A stretch of 31,292 bases of DNA from DATAWZ01 sp036266975 (GCA_036266975.1 DATAWZ010000006.1:1-31292), one strand, 5' to 3'. Positions 23,230 to 31,218 are shown, numbered from the stretch's first letter. The notes: a model not told the origin generated them from the sequence alone. Numbers and translations are program-made.

Positions 23230-24902
23230 GCCTGCCCCGGCGCCTGCGGCCGCTGCTGGCGCTGCCGATCGCGCTCGCCTTCGCGGGATCGGCCCGCGCC
23301 GCCGTCCTGCTCGGGCCGGTGATCGACGGCCCGAGCCCGGACATCCTTTCCGTCGCCGGCGTGGCGATCTCGCACTACAGCACCGGCGGCGTCGCCTACC
23401 TGAAGAACATCGGCGGCGTCGCCCACGCGTTCGTCAGCGTCGTGAACGGGGGCTTCGGAGCACCGCTGCAGATCGACGGCGGGCTGCCCGGCGCGAGCAG
23501 CGACCTGCAGATCGCCGCCGGCGACAGCGGGCGTCTGGCGGCGGTCTTCGTCAACGGCGGCTCGCTCTACGCCGCGGTCAAGCCCTCGGCGAGCGGGAGC
23601 TTCCTCGCGCCGCGGCTGATCGCGCCGGCGGCCGAGTCCCCCTCGCTGGGGATGGCCAGCGACGGCACCGCCTACGCGGCGTTCGTCACCGGGGGGGCGG
23701 GTGACCACCAGGTGCAGGTCGCCCGCCTGGACATGACCGGCGATGCGTTCGCCTCGAGCTTCCCGCAGTCGCTGAACGCGAACGTCAGCGACGACGCCGG
23801 CGCCACTCCCGCCACCGCGCCGCGCATCTACGTCGCCTCCGACGGCGGCGCGCTCGTGGCCTGGGGCGAGCTCGAGTCCGACGGTTACACGCACCTGGTC
23901 GTGCGGCGTGTGGAGAGCGGCGGCCCGGATCCCAACTGGCAGGACCTCACGTTGCCCGCGCTCGACGGCGAACCCGGCGGCTCGGCCGGAGAGCCGGCGC
24001 TCGCGACCACCGACGTCCTGGACTTCGGCTGGGTCGCCTTCCAGCAGACCTTCTACGAGAACGGCACGCCGATCCCCCGCGTGCTCGTGCGCCAGATGCT
24101 GGGCGAGAGCTTCGGGTTGCCGATCGCGATCGACAACCTCGCGTTCCCGACGACCGACGGCGCCGCGACCCCGTCGGTGGGGCTGGACATGAACGGCGAC
24201 GGACTCACGCTCGCGCAGACCACCCAAAGCCATCAGGTGGTCGCCGGGATCATCAAGGGCCCCACGCACATCCAGGCCGCGGCGCTGCTCAGCGGCACGG
24301 CGCTCGTGCAGGGGGCGGGCGACGCGATCGCGCCGCAGCCCGCGCTCGCGCTCGGCTACGACGACTCCGGCGCGGTGGCCTGGCTGCAGAGCTCCACGCC
24401 GACGGGGCCGGTCGCGGTCACCGCGCGGGCGCTGGCCAGCGGCGCGTTCACCACCCAGGGCACGATGTCCAACGCCCAGTACGGCTCGGTGGACCCGGCC
24501 GCTGGGCTCGCTGGAGGCGCCGACCGCCACGGGGCGGCGGTGTTCGCGTTCGTCGAGCAGGGGCCGCAGGGCCGCACGCTGCTGCTCGGGGTCTCGGTCA
24601 ATCCGCCGTCCGCCTTCGAGGTGATCGCCCGCCACGCCTACACCAGCGCGCACCCGACGCTGCACTGGCAGCCCTCGAGCAGCGACTACGGCATCGCCGA
24701 GTACAAGGTCGTCATCGACGGCGCCACGGTGGGCACCACGACCCGCACGAGCTTCGTCCCCTCCGGCCGAATCCCGGCCGGCACGCACCGCCTCACCGTG
24801 ATCGCCGTCGACCGCTTCGGTCAGTCCACCTCCTCGGACACCGTGCCGCTGCGGATCCAGCTGCATCCGCGGCGCCCGGCCCGGCGGACGGTAAAGCGGT
24901 GA
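23226..24902 (+). CDS. secreted propeller-like protein with C-terminal Fn3-like domain
   Basis: A 558-aa protein starting at GTG 23226 inside the glpD stop (GTGA). A longer upstream reading is an overlap artefact. The N-terminus is a signal peptide (LPRRLRPLLALPIALAF, cut near SARAA). The body carries repeated blade-like motifs (SDGTAYAAFV, SDGGALVAWGEL, YDDSGAVAWLQS) spaced as in a beta-propeller. The last 85 residues (HPTLHWQPSSSDYGIAEYKV to the end) look like a fibronectin type III or Ig-like domain, followed by a basic tail. No enzymatic motif was found. It lies between glpD and a folP homologue, coupled to both, so co-expression is likely but no joint function is evident. Confidence 0.72.
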   Translation: MSLPRRLRPLLALPIALAFAGSARAAVLLGPVIDGPSPDILSVAGVAISHYSTGGVAYLKNIGGVAHAFVSVVNGGFGAPLQIDGGLPGASSDLQIAAGDSGRLAAVFVNGGSLYAAVKPSASGSFLAPRLIAPAAESPSLGMASDGTAYAAFVTGGAGDHQVQVARLDMTGDAFASSFPQSLNANVSDDAGATPATAPRIYVASDGGALVAWGELESDGYTHLVVRRVESGGPDPNWQDLTLPALDGEPGGSAGEPALATTDVLDFGWVAFQQTFYENGTPIPRVLVRQMLGESFGLPIAIDNLAFPTTDGAATPSVGLDMNGDGLTLAQTTQSHQVVAGIIKGPTHIQAAALLSGTALVQGAGDAIAPQPALALGYDDSGAVAWLQSSTPTGPVAVTARALASGAFTTQGTMSNAQYGSVDPAAGLAGGADRHGAAVFAFVEQGPQGRTLLLGVSVNPPSAFEVIARHAYTSAHPTLHWQPSSSDYGIAEYKVVIDGATVGTTTRTSFVPSGRIPAGTHRLTVIAVDRFGQSTSSDTVPLRIQLHPRRPARRTVKR

Positions 24903-25810
24903 GCGCCGCCCCGCGCCGCGAGCTGCACGCGGCCGGGCGCGTGCTCGAGCTCGGCGAGCGGCCCTGGCTGATGGGCATCGTCAACGCCACCCCGGACTCG
25001 TTCTCGGACGGGCGGCCCGGAGAGGGCCTGGCCGAGCGCGTCGCGCGGGCCCGGGACCTGATGGCCGCGGGGGCCGACATCATCGACATCGGCGGCGAGT
25101 CGGCTATCACCAACCAGCCGCCCGTTCCCGCCGCCGAGGAGCTCGCACGCGTGGTGCCGCTGGTCGAGGCGGTCGCCGGCGAGCTCGGCGCGGTCGTGTC
25201 GATCGACACCTACAAGCCCGAGGTGGCCGAGGCGGCGATCGCCGCCGGCGCGGCGATCGTCAACGACGTCAGCGGTCTGCGCGACCCGCGCATGGCCGAC
25301 GTGTGCGCTCGCACCGGCGCCGCCCTGGTGATCATGCACACCGCGGCGCCGCCCAAGGTCCGCCGCCAGGAACCCGATCTCTACGGGGACGTGAGGGAGC
25401 AGGTCGAGCGCTTCCTGGGCGCGCGGATGGACGAGGCGGTCCAGCGCGGCGTGGCCGCCCCGCAGATCATGCTCGACCCCGGGCCGGACTTCGCCAAGAC
25501 TCCGGCCCAGACGATCGTGCTCATACGCGAGGTCGCGCGGCTGCACGCGCTCGGGCGCCCGTTGCTGATGGCGCTCTCGCGCAAGGACTTCATCGGCGCG
25601 ATCACCGGTCAGCCGCCCTCGCGACGGCTCGCCGGCACGCTCGCCGCGCTCGACTTCGCGGTCCGGGCGGGCGGGCACGTCTTCCGTCTGCACGACGTCG
25701 CGGCGGCCCGGGACTTCCTCGCCGTCGCCGCGGCGCTCGAGGACGACGGGCCGGTCGACGGCGCGCTCGCGCTCGCGGACGAGTTGCGCCACGAGCCGCG
25801 GCCGGCATAG
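24899..25810 (+). CDS. dihydropteroate synthase homologue, non-canonical
   Basis: A 303-aa TIM-barrel protein of the pterin-binding family. It keeps NATPDSFSDG (29-38), DIGGES (63-68), SIDT (101-104), NDVSG (122-126), MH (146-147), LDPG (192-195), SRK (227-229) and HDV (265-267). It lacks the STRPGA loop of true FolP: after GGES it reads AITNQPP, so the Thr and Arg that contact pterin pyrophosphate in E. coli FolP are missing. LDPGIGFGK is replaced by LDPGPDFAK. Pterin binding is thus likely kept while condensation with p-aminobenzoate is doubtful, so I give no folP symbol. GTG 24899 overlaps the secreted-protein gene by 4 bp. No other folate gene is nearby. It may be a FolP2-like paralogue of another function. 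Confidence 0.75.
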   Translation: MSAAPRRELHAAGRVLELGERPWLMGIVNATPDSFSDGRPGEGLAERVARARDLMAAGADIIDIGGESAITNQPPVPAAEELARVVPLVEAVAGELGAVVSIDTYKPEVAEAAIAAGAAIVNDVSGLRDPRMADVCARTGAALVIMHTAAPPKVRRQEPDLYGDVREQVERFLGARMDEAVQRGVAAPQIMLDPGPDFAKTPAQTIVLIREVARLHALGRPLLMALSRKDFIGAITGQPPSRRLAGTLAALDFAVRAGGHVFRLHDVAAARDFLAVAAALEDDGPVDGALALADELRHEPRPA

Positions 25811-25840
25811 CCAGCCGCGGGAGCCGTCGCCTCGACCGTC

Positions 25841-25846
25841 TACGCT
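25841..25846 (+). promoter_or_regulatory. candidate -10 box of the Rho-like gene
   Basis: TACGCT in the 115-bp gap before the Rho-like gene, with no clear -35. It would give a leader of about 70 nt before ATG 25926, which has a strong ribosome-binding site (GAAGGAG at 25915-25921). Confidence 0.3.
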
Positions 25847-25925
25847 TTGCGACTCACGCGCGGTGCCGGGCGCTGAGCCCACGCCCCCGGACGCCGACCG
25901 CCCCAGAACCGAAGAAGGAGACCGA

Positions 25926-27218
25926 ATGTCGATTCTGCAGCGCGCCGAACTCGAGGCGAGCCCACTGGCCGACCTCCACGCGCTTGCCGGCCAGATGGCC
26001 ATCGACGGCTTTCGCCGTCTGCGTCGCGAGGACCTGATCGATGCCCTCCTCGGCGAGAAGCCGGCCGACGACGATGATGAGGAGGTCAAGGCCGAGGAGG
26101 CGGAAGAGGAGCCCAAGCCCAAGCCCAAGCCGCGAGCGCGCCGCTCGCGCAAGGCGGCGGCGCCCCCGGCCGAGGAGGAAGAGGAGGCCAAGGAGGCCAA
26201 GGAGGCCAAGGAGGCCGACGAGGATGATGACGCGCCGACCCCACGCGCCTCGACCCGCACCCGCCGCGCCCGCGGCGGGCGCCGCTCGGCCGGAGAGAGC
26301 TCCGAGGAGCCCGCTGGCGAGCGCACGGCGGAGGGTGTTGTCGAGTTGCTCGGCAACGGCTCGGCCTTCCTGCGCGTCGATCCGCCCGAGCCCTCCGACG
26401 ACGACGTGTACGTCTCGGCCGCGCAGGTGCGCCGCTGCGAGCTGGTCAGCGGCGACCGCGTCACCGGGCCGGTGCGCTCGCCGCGCCGTTCGGAGCGCTA
26501 CCCCTCGCTGGTCCGGATCGACACCATCAACGGCGCGAGCGCCGAGGCGGTCGCCGAGGGCACCCATTACGACGAGCTGCCGTGCGACTTCCCGTCCGAG
26601 CGGCTCGCGCTCGGCGGTGAGGACCTGACGGTCAAGGCGATCGAGTGGCTGACCCCGATCGGCCGCGGCTCGCGTGTGACGATCGTCGGGCCGGCGCGAT
26701 CGGGCAAGAGCGAGGCGGTGCGGCGCCTGGCGGCCGCGCTCTCCGACCAGGAGGAGCTCGAGCTCTCGCTGCTGCTCGTCGGCGTGCGCCCGGAGGAGCT
26801 GGCCGGCTGGCGCGAGGGGCCCGTGACTCCGGTCGCGGCGCTCGCCTTGGCCGCCTCGGCCGAGGCGCACGGACAGGCCGTGGACCGCGCAGTGGAGACG
26901 GCCAAGCGCGTCGCCGCCCGCGGAGGCCACGCGGTCGTGCTCATCGACACGCTGGACGCGCTGCACGTGGGGAGCGCCCGTCGCGCGCTGGCCGCCGCGC
27001 GCAGCCTTGTCGGCGGTGGCTCGCTTACCGTGATCGGCACCGCGAACGCGCCGCTCGGCGGAGAGAGCACGGTAATCGCGCTCGATCTCGCGCTGACCAG
27101 CACGGGCCGCCTGCCCGCACTCGACCTCGCCGCGTCGGGCACGCTGCGCCCCGAGCTGCTCGTGGGCGAGGCCGGCGCCGAGGCGATCGCCCAGGCACGC
27201 GCCGCAGCGCTGGAGTAG
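25926..27218 (+). CDS. Rho-like protein with degenerate ATPase site
   Basis: A 430-aa homologue of transcription terminator Rho. Residues 5-43 match the Rho N-terminal domain (SPLADLHALAGQMAIDGFRR). A low-complexity Glu/Lys/Arg linker covers 44-130. Residues 135-205 match the RNA-binding cold-shock-like domain (GVVELLGNGSAFLR; DDDVYVSAAQVRR). The ATPase domain has Walker A GPARSGKS (255-262) and Walker B-like AVVLIDT (336-342). Compared with E. coli Rho from memory, catalytic Glu of DERPEE is Val287 (VGVRPEE), and the arginine finger of SGTRKEELL is Leu407 (SGTLRPELL). The stretch for the Q- and R-loops is shortened, and about 50 C-terminal residues are missing. It probably binds RNA and ATP but cannot act as a normal translocase. 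ATG 25926 has a strong ribosome-binding site. Confidence 0.82.
   Translation: MSILQRAELEASPLADLHALAGQMAIDGFRRLRREDLIDALLGEKPADDDDEEVKAEEAEEEPKPKPKPRARRSRKAAAPPAEEEEEAKEAKEAKEADEDDDAPTPRASTRTRRARGGRRSAGESSEEPAGERTAEGVVELLGNGSAFLRVDPPEPSDDDVYVSAAQVRRCELVSGDRVTGPVRSPRRSERYPSLVRIDTINGASAEAVAEGTHYDELPCDFPSERLALGGEDLTVKAIEWLTPIGRGSRVTIVGPARSGKSEAVRRLAAALSDQEELELSLLLVGVRPEELAGWREGPVTPVAALALAASAEAHGQAVDRAVETAKRVAARGGHAVVLIDTLDALHVGSARRALAAARSLVGGGSLTVIGTANAPLGGESTVIALDLALTSTGRLPALDLAASGTLRPELLVGEAGAEAIAQARAAALE
26112..26129 (+). repeat. CCCAAG hexamer repeat
   Basis: Three tandem copies in frame in the Rho-like gene, encoding alternating Pro-Lys in the basic part of the disordered linker. Confidence 0.8.
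26181..26216 (+). repeat. 9-bp tandem repeat in the Rho-like linker
   Basis: Four in-frame copies of AAGGAGGCC (the first with GAG for AAG) encode Lys-Glu-Ala triplets. Copy number could vary by slippage without changing the frame, altering only linker length. Confidence 0.85.
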
Positions 27219-27236
27219 CTCGCGCGAGCAATGGTT

Positions 27237-27263
27237 CGCCAGCCGTGTATATGGCGGCTGGCG
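27237..27263. terminator. hairpin between the Rho-like gene and the converging CPBP gene
   Basis: A perfect 9-bp inverted repeat CGCCAGCCG / CGGCTGGCG with a 9-nt loop, and further partial pairing (GTT / AAC) outside it. It starts 18 bp after the Rho-like stop. No T-tract. The CPBP gene stops at 27306 on the other strand, so it can serve both directions. Confidence 0.6.
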
Positions 27264-27305
27264 CAACAATGCTCGGGGGTGGGCCATCGCCCGTGAACGC
27301 CGCGG

Positions 27306-28544
27306 CTAGCGCAGCACGCGCCGCGGTGCCGCGCCGCAGTCCAAGCGCTCGCGGGGAGCGGCGGGGACGGACGGTTCGCGGCCGGGTGGTCGCCTCGTGA
27401 GCTGAGCGGCCGCGATGAGCAGCGCGACGAGCGTCAGCCCCGCCACGGTGGGGCTGGCGAACGTCGCCGCGTTGAACAGCGCGTGCAGCGCGATCCCCGG
27501 CCACAGCGAACCGGTGCGCTCGTAGACCACGCAGGCGCCGACGCCGAAGATCGCGACCGGCGCCAGGGCCCACAGCGGATAGCCGGCGGCCAGGTGGGCC
27601 CCGGCGAAGAGCATCGAGGTGAGCAACGTCGCCACGGGCCACGAGCGGCTGCGGCGCAGCGTCGCGTATAGGAACCCGCGGAAGAAGAACTCCTCGGCGA
27701 ACGGCGCGAGCACGACGATCGCGACGATGACCCCGAGCGGCTCGCTGCCGCGGAACAGGTCGCTCCCGCTGGGCGTGAACGGCCCGCAGAGCACGAGGTA
27801 GACCGTGCTGGCCAGGTTGACCGCGGCGTAGGCGGCGATCACCGCGCCCACCGCCGGGCGCAGCGGGGTGCGCCGCAGCCCGAAGCGCCACGCCTGGGGC
27901 GGGCCGGTGCGGCGCGCGAGCCCGAGCGCGAGCGCGACGAAGATGAGGTCGATCAGCGCGACGAGCACCAGCAGGCTCGGCCGATTCGGCCCGCGGGTGA
28001 GCTCACGCAGCGCGATCACGGCGGCCAGCGCCGCGCCGTAGGCGATCGGGACGTCGATCAGCGGCCAGGGCGCGGCCGGCCAGGTCGCCAGCCCCGTCGC
28101 GGCCAGGCCGGAGCCGGGGCGCCGCTCGGGCAGGCCCCAGTGCGCGAGCCGCCCGCCGGCCCGCCAGGTCCAGCGCGGCAGGTACACGCACGCGCTCGCC
28201 GCGACCGCGGCGATCATCACCGGCCCGGCGCCCAGCGCGCTGGTGTGGCGGGCGATCGAGTGCAGCACCCGGTAGAAGAAGGCCACGCTGGCCAACGCAA
28301 CGAGCGCGCTCGCCACGGCGCCGAGGATCAGGACGATCCGGCGAGGCCGGGAGAGCTCGCGGCCGGGCGCGGCCGGCTGCAATTGCTCGTGCAGCTCGGG
28401 CGGGCTCGGCCGCGAGCACGCCGCGCAGTAGGTGGCGCCCCCGTCGAGCGCCCAGCCGAACTCGGCCAGGCCCTGGGCCGCGGCGCGCTCGTCGACGCGG
28501 ACGGTGGCCGCGCAGCCGTAGCAGTGCACGCGAACGGCGCCCAC
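27306..28544 (-). CDS. CPBP-family intramembrane protease with N-terminal zinc ribbon
   Basis: A 412-aa protein with about eight or nine transmembrane segments. The CPBP (CAAX protease and bacteriocin-processing) core is at about 270-375: motif 1 EEFFFRG (Glu284, Glu285, Arg289), motif 2 FAGAH (His317) and motif 3 HALFN (His354, Asn358), the glutamate/histidine site of these proteases. The first 45 residues are unusual: CYGC (Cys8, Cys11) and CAAC (Cys40, Cys43) form a zinc ribbon before the first membrane segment, probably a cytoplasmic binding or sensing module. The start is GTG 28544. It lies 60 bp downstream of the unrecognised gene on the same strand and may be co-transcribed. Substrate unknown. 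Confidence 0.85.
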   Translation of the reverse strand: MGAVRVHCYGCAATVRVDERAAAQGLAEFGWALDGGATYCAACSRPSPPELHEQLQPAAPGRELSRPRRIVLILGAVASALVALASVAFFYRVLHSIARHTSALGAGPVMIAAVAASACVYLPRWTWRAGGRLAHWGLPERRPGSGLAATGLATWPAAPWPLIDVPIAYGAALAAVIALRELTRGPNRPSLLVLVALIDLIFVALALGLARRTGPPQAWRFGLRRTPLRPAVGAVIAAYAAVNLASTVYLVLCGPFTPSGSDLFRGSEPLGVIVAIVVLAPFAEEFFFRGFLYATLRRSRSWPVATLLTSMLFAGAHLAAGYPLWALAPVAIFGVGACVVYERTGSLWPGIALHALFNAATFASPTVAGLTLVALLIAAAQLTRRPPGREPSVPAAPRERLDCGAAPRRVLR

Positions 28545-28604
28545 GCTTCGGCTATCGACGGCCGGGCGGGCGCTCTTGAGATCGGTCGGGCCGGGTCGAC
28601 GGAC

Positions 28605-29090
28605 CTACCAGCGACGCCCGTCCTGCCCGCCGATGCGGTAGGCGACGCGTCCCCAGGAGGGCTCGGGCGAGAGCTCGATCGGCTCGCCGCCGCGCGCGGG
28701 CTGAACGTAGGCGAAGGCGCCGCTGTCGGGCAGGTAAGCCACATCGAGCTCGCCCTCGACCACCCGCTGGTCGAGCCAGGCGCCGCGGAAGACCAGCCGG
28801 CGCAGCCAGTGCACGAGCGAGCGGTCGGCGGGGCCGACCAGCTCGGGCCAGCAGTCGTTGACGTGCTCGCCGAGCCCGGAGGCGGGCTCCAGGATCTCCC
28901 CGTTGACCGCGAGGTTGACCAGGTCCTCGAGCTCGTCCTCGCCGAGTCGATCGCCGACGAAGCCGAGCCGGATCGCCGCCTGCTCGCAGCGCTCGCGGAA
29001 GTCCGCCTCATTGAAGGTGAAGCGAAGCTCGCCGTATTCCAGGACGAAGTCCTCGCCGGAGTCGTAGTTTCCGCGTCTGCCGTGGTCCAT
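28605..29090 (-). CDS. conserved-looking protein of unknown function
   Basis: A 161-aa soluble protein, acidic, with no signal peptide or membrane segment. It begins MDHGRRGNYDSGEDFVLEYG. A helical middle follows (DFRERCEQAAIRLGFVGD; EDELEDLVNLAVNGE), and the C-terminal part is strand-rich (DQRVVEGELDVAYLPDSG). I do not recognise a family or catalytic motif. ATG 29090 is chosen; an in-frame upstream start at 29165 would add 25 residues that look non-coding and cross the promoter region. No good ribosome-binding site precedes the ATG. Codon use fits the neighbours, so the gene is probably real. It may be co-transcribed with the CPBP protease gene. Confidence 0.65.
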   Translation of the reverse strand: MDHGRRGNYDSGEDFVLEYGELRFTFNEADFRERCEQAAIRLGFVGDRLGEDELEDLVNLAVNGEILEPASGLGEHVNDCWPELVGPADRSLVHWLRRLVFRGAWLDQRVVEGELDVAYLPDSGAFAYVQPARGGEPIELSPEPSWGRVAYRIGGQDGRRW

Positions 29091-29098
29091 AACGAAAG

Positions 29099-29129
29099 CG
29101 GGCCCGATGTACGATGCCTCCCGGGCCCG
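29099..29129. repeat. paired CGGGCCCG palindromes
   Basis: Two copies of the self-complementary 8-mer CGGGCCCG (29099-29106 and 29122-29129) upstream of the unknown gene and of the divergent permease. They can pair as a hairpin or act as a pair of protein-binding sites. TACGAT/TACATC sequences lie between them. Confidence 0.5.
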
Positions 29130-29245
29130 AGTCTGGCGCGGGGCACCCCTCGGGGCCGTCGGCATCTTATGCCTGGTTCCTTCCTCGCCGGTTGGGATGC
29201 AGGATTCCTTTCAAGGGCCCAGGCGGACCCGCCCCGCGGCTCATC

Positions 29246-29251
29246 TACTCT
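29246..29251 (+). promoter_or_regulatory. candidate -10 box of the permease gene
   Basis: TACTCT ends 9 nt before ATG 29261, with no clear ribosome-binding site and no -35. It resembles the near-leaderless arrangement of several other genes here. Confidence 0.35.
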
Positions 29252-29260
29252 CCCGGTCAG

Positions 29261-31156
29261 ATGGCCCGCCTGACCGAGCATGGACTGCGCCGATCCGTCG
29301 GGGTCGGCGGGTTGTTCGCCACCGCCTACGGCAACGTCGGCTCCTCGATCTACTACGCGCTGGGCCTCGTCGCCGCCCACGCGCTGGGGCTCACGCCGCT
29401 GGTCTTCATATTCGCCGGCGGCCTGTTCGCGCTGACCGCCAAGGCCTACGCCGAGGGCGCTTCGATGTTCCCGGAGGCGGGCGGATCCTCATCGTTCGCG
29501 CGCCACGCCTTCAACGAGACCGTCTCCTTCTTCGCGGGCTGGGCGCTGAGCCTGGACTACATCCTCACGATCGCCATCTCGGCGTTCTTCGTCCCCCACT
29601 ACCTGAGCGCGTTTCCGGGACTCCACGCCCTCGACCACAACCCGGACGACATCTTCGGCGGGCTGATCGTCGTCGCGCTGCTCGCGGCCCTGAACATCCG
29701 CGGCCTGGGCGAGTCGGCCAAGCTCAACTTCGTCCTGGCCGTGCTCGACCTCGGCACGCAGTGCCTGCTCGTCTGCGTGGGCGCCATCCTCGTGCTCAAC
29801 CCCTCGCTGCTCGTGCACCAGGTCCATCTGGGCTCGGTGCCGAGCTGGAGCCAGGTGATCTTCGCGCTCTCGCTGGCGATGCTCGCCTACACCGGCATCG
29901 AGACCGTGTCCAACATGGCCGAGGAGGCCCGGGACCCCGGCTCGGACGTTCCCAAGGCGGTCAACTACGTGCTGATCGCCGTGCTCGCGGTCTACGCCGG
30001 GATCTCCGTCGTGGCGCTGTCGGCGCTGCCGGTGATCCATCCGGCGCACCATGCCGCCTACACGCTGCTCGGCACGACCTTCCAGAACGACCCGGTGCTG
30101 GGGATCATCTCCCGCCTGGGCCTCCACGGGACGGTGCTGAAGATAGCCCAGTACTACGTCGGGCTGCTCGCCGCGACGATCCTGTTGATCGCCACCAACG
30201 CCGGGCTGATAGGCATCTCGCGATTGTCCTGGTCGCTCGCCGAGCACCGCCAGCTGCCGCCGGTCTTCTCGCGGCTGCACTCGCGCTATCGCACGCCGTG
30301 GTTCACGATCATCTTCTACGCGGGCCTGGCGAGCACGCTGATCCTCTACGGGAACACCAACGTGCTGGGCAACCTCTACTCGTTCGGCGCGATGCTCTCG
30401 TTCACCACCGCGCACATCTCGATCGTCGCGCTGCGCGTGAAGGACCCCGGACGAGAACGCCCCTACCGCATGCCCGGCAACTTCTGGTTCCGCGGCTACC
30501 AGATCCCCTACACCGCGATCCTCGGCGCGATCGGGACGTTCGCGGCCTGGATATCGGTCGTCATCCTGCACAGCGAGGCCCGCGTCGTCGGCGTCCCCTG
30601 GATGATCTTCGGGCTGACGTTCTTCGTCATCTATCGCCGTCGCTCGGGGATGACCCTGACCGGCCGGTACCGCATCGAGCGCCCGACCCGCCCGGCCGAC
30701 TTCGAGGAGCTCGCCTACCGCAACGCGCTGGTGCCGATCTTCGGCAGCGACGTCAGCGCCAGCGCTCTGACCTCGGCTGCGCGCCTCGTCGGCGAAGACG
30801 GGATCGTCTACGCGGTGTTCGTCCTGCGCGTGCCGAGCCAGCTCTCGCTCGACTCGGGGCTGGAAGAGGAGGAGGCGGCCGGCCGCAGCGTGCTCGAGAG
30901 CGCGCGCATCCAGGGGCGACGCAGCGGGATCAAGGTGCGCACCACGTTGATACGAACCCGCAACCCCGGCCACGACCTCGTCGGCGAGGCGCGCCGGGTC
31001 GGCTCGGACGTCATCTATTGGTCGACCCTGCACGCGCCCGCCGGAGAGCAGGGCATCGGTCCGACCGCCGCCTACCTGCTGCGCGCGCGCCCCTGCCGGG
31101 TGATCATCGAGACCGAGAAGCGCTCGGGGCCCACCCGCGTGCCCGTCGTCACCTAG
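29261..31156 (+). CDS. APC-family amino acid permease with C-terminal USP-like domain
   Basis: A 631-aa transporter with about 12 transmembrane segments in the first 470 residues. The APC signature is near the N-terminus (GGLFATAYGNVGSSIYYALG). Further family features are the Glu-containing block FPEAGGSSSFARHAFNE and AYTGIETVSNMAEEARDP in the middle. After the last segment comes a cytoplasmic domain of about 140 residues (YRNALVPIFGSDVSASAL to CRVIIETE) with the strand-helix order of universal stress proteins, ending in the typical LLRARPCRVIIE. Fused USP domains are thought to regulate transport, perhaps by nucleotide binding, though no clear GxxGxxxxxxxxxGS motif is seen here. ATG 29261 is preferred; the frame extends upstream to 29114 but that part is not protein-like. 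Amino-acid specificity is unknown. Confidence 0.88.
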   Translation: MARLTEHGLRRSVGVGGLFATAYGNVGSSIYYALGLVAAHALGLTPLVFIFAGGLFALTAKAYAEGASMFPEAGGSSSFARHAFNETVSFFAGWALSLDYILTIAISAFFVPHYLSAFPGLHALDHNPDDIFGGLIVVALLAALNIRGLGESAKLNFVLAVLDLGTQCLLVCVGAILVLNPSLLVHQVHLGSVPSWSQVIFALSLAMLAYTGIETVSNMAEEARDPGSDVPKAVNYVLIAVLAVYAGISVVALSALPVIHPAHHAAYTLLGTTFQNDPVLGIISRLGLHGTVLKIAQYYVGLLAATILLIATNAGLIGISRLSWSLAEHRQLPPVFSRLHSRYRTPWFTIIFYAGLASTLILYGNTNVLGNLYSFGAMLSFTTAHISIVALRVKDPGRERPYRMPGNFWFRGYQIPYTAILGAIGTFAAWISVVILHSEARVVGVPWMIFGLTFFVIYRRRSGMTLTGRYRIERPTRPADFEELAYRNALVPIFGSDVSASALTSAARLVGEDGIVYAVFVLRVPSQLSLDSGLEEEEAAGRSVLESARIQGRRSGIKVRTTLIRTRNPGHDLVGEARRVGSDVIYWSTLHAPAGEQGIGPTAAYLLRARPCRVIIETEKRSGPTRVPVVT

Positions 31157-31218
31157 TGGCACCTCCTGTAAATCCGCTCCCGCTTCGCGGCTGCAAATCT
31201 TCGCCTGGCGGCGTCCTC

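Noticed and set aside
26181..26216. Internal ribosome-binding sites in the AGGAGG-containing 9-bp repeats
   Set aside because: The AGGAGG matches are a by-product of Lys-Glu-Ala codons; no in-frame start lies at a suitable distance that would give a sensible shorter protein.
29114..29260. Upstream start for the permease
   Set aside because: The extra 49 residues are Pro/Gly-rich and cross the divergent promoter region; the APC fold begins right after ATG 29261.
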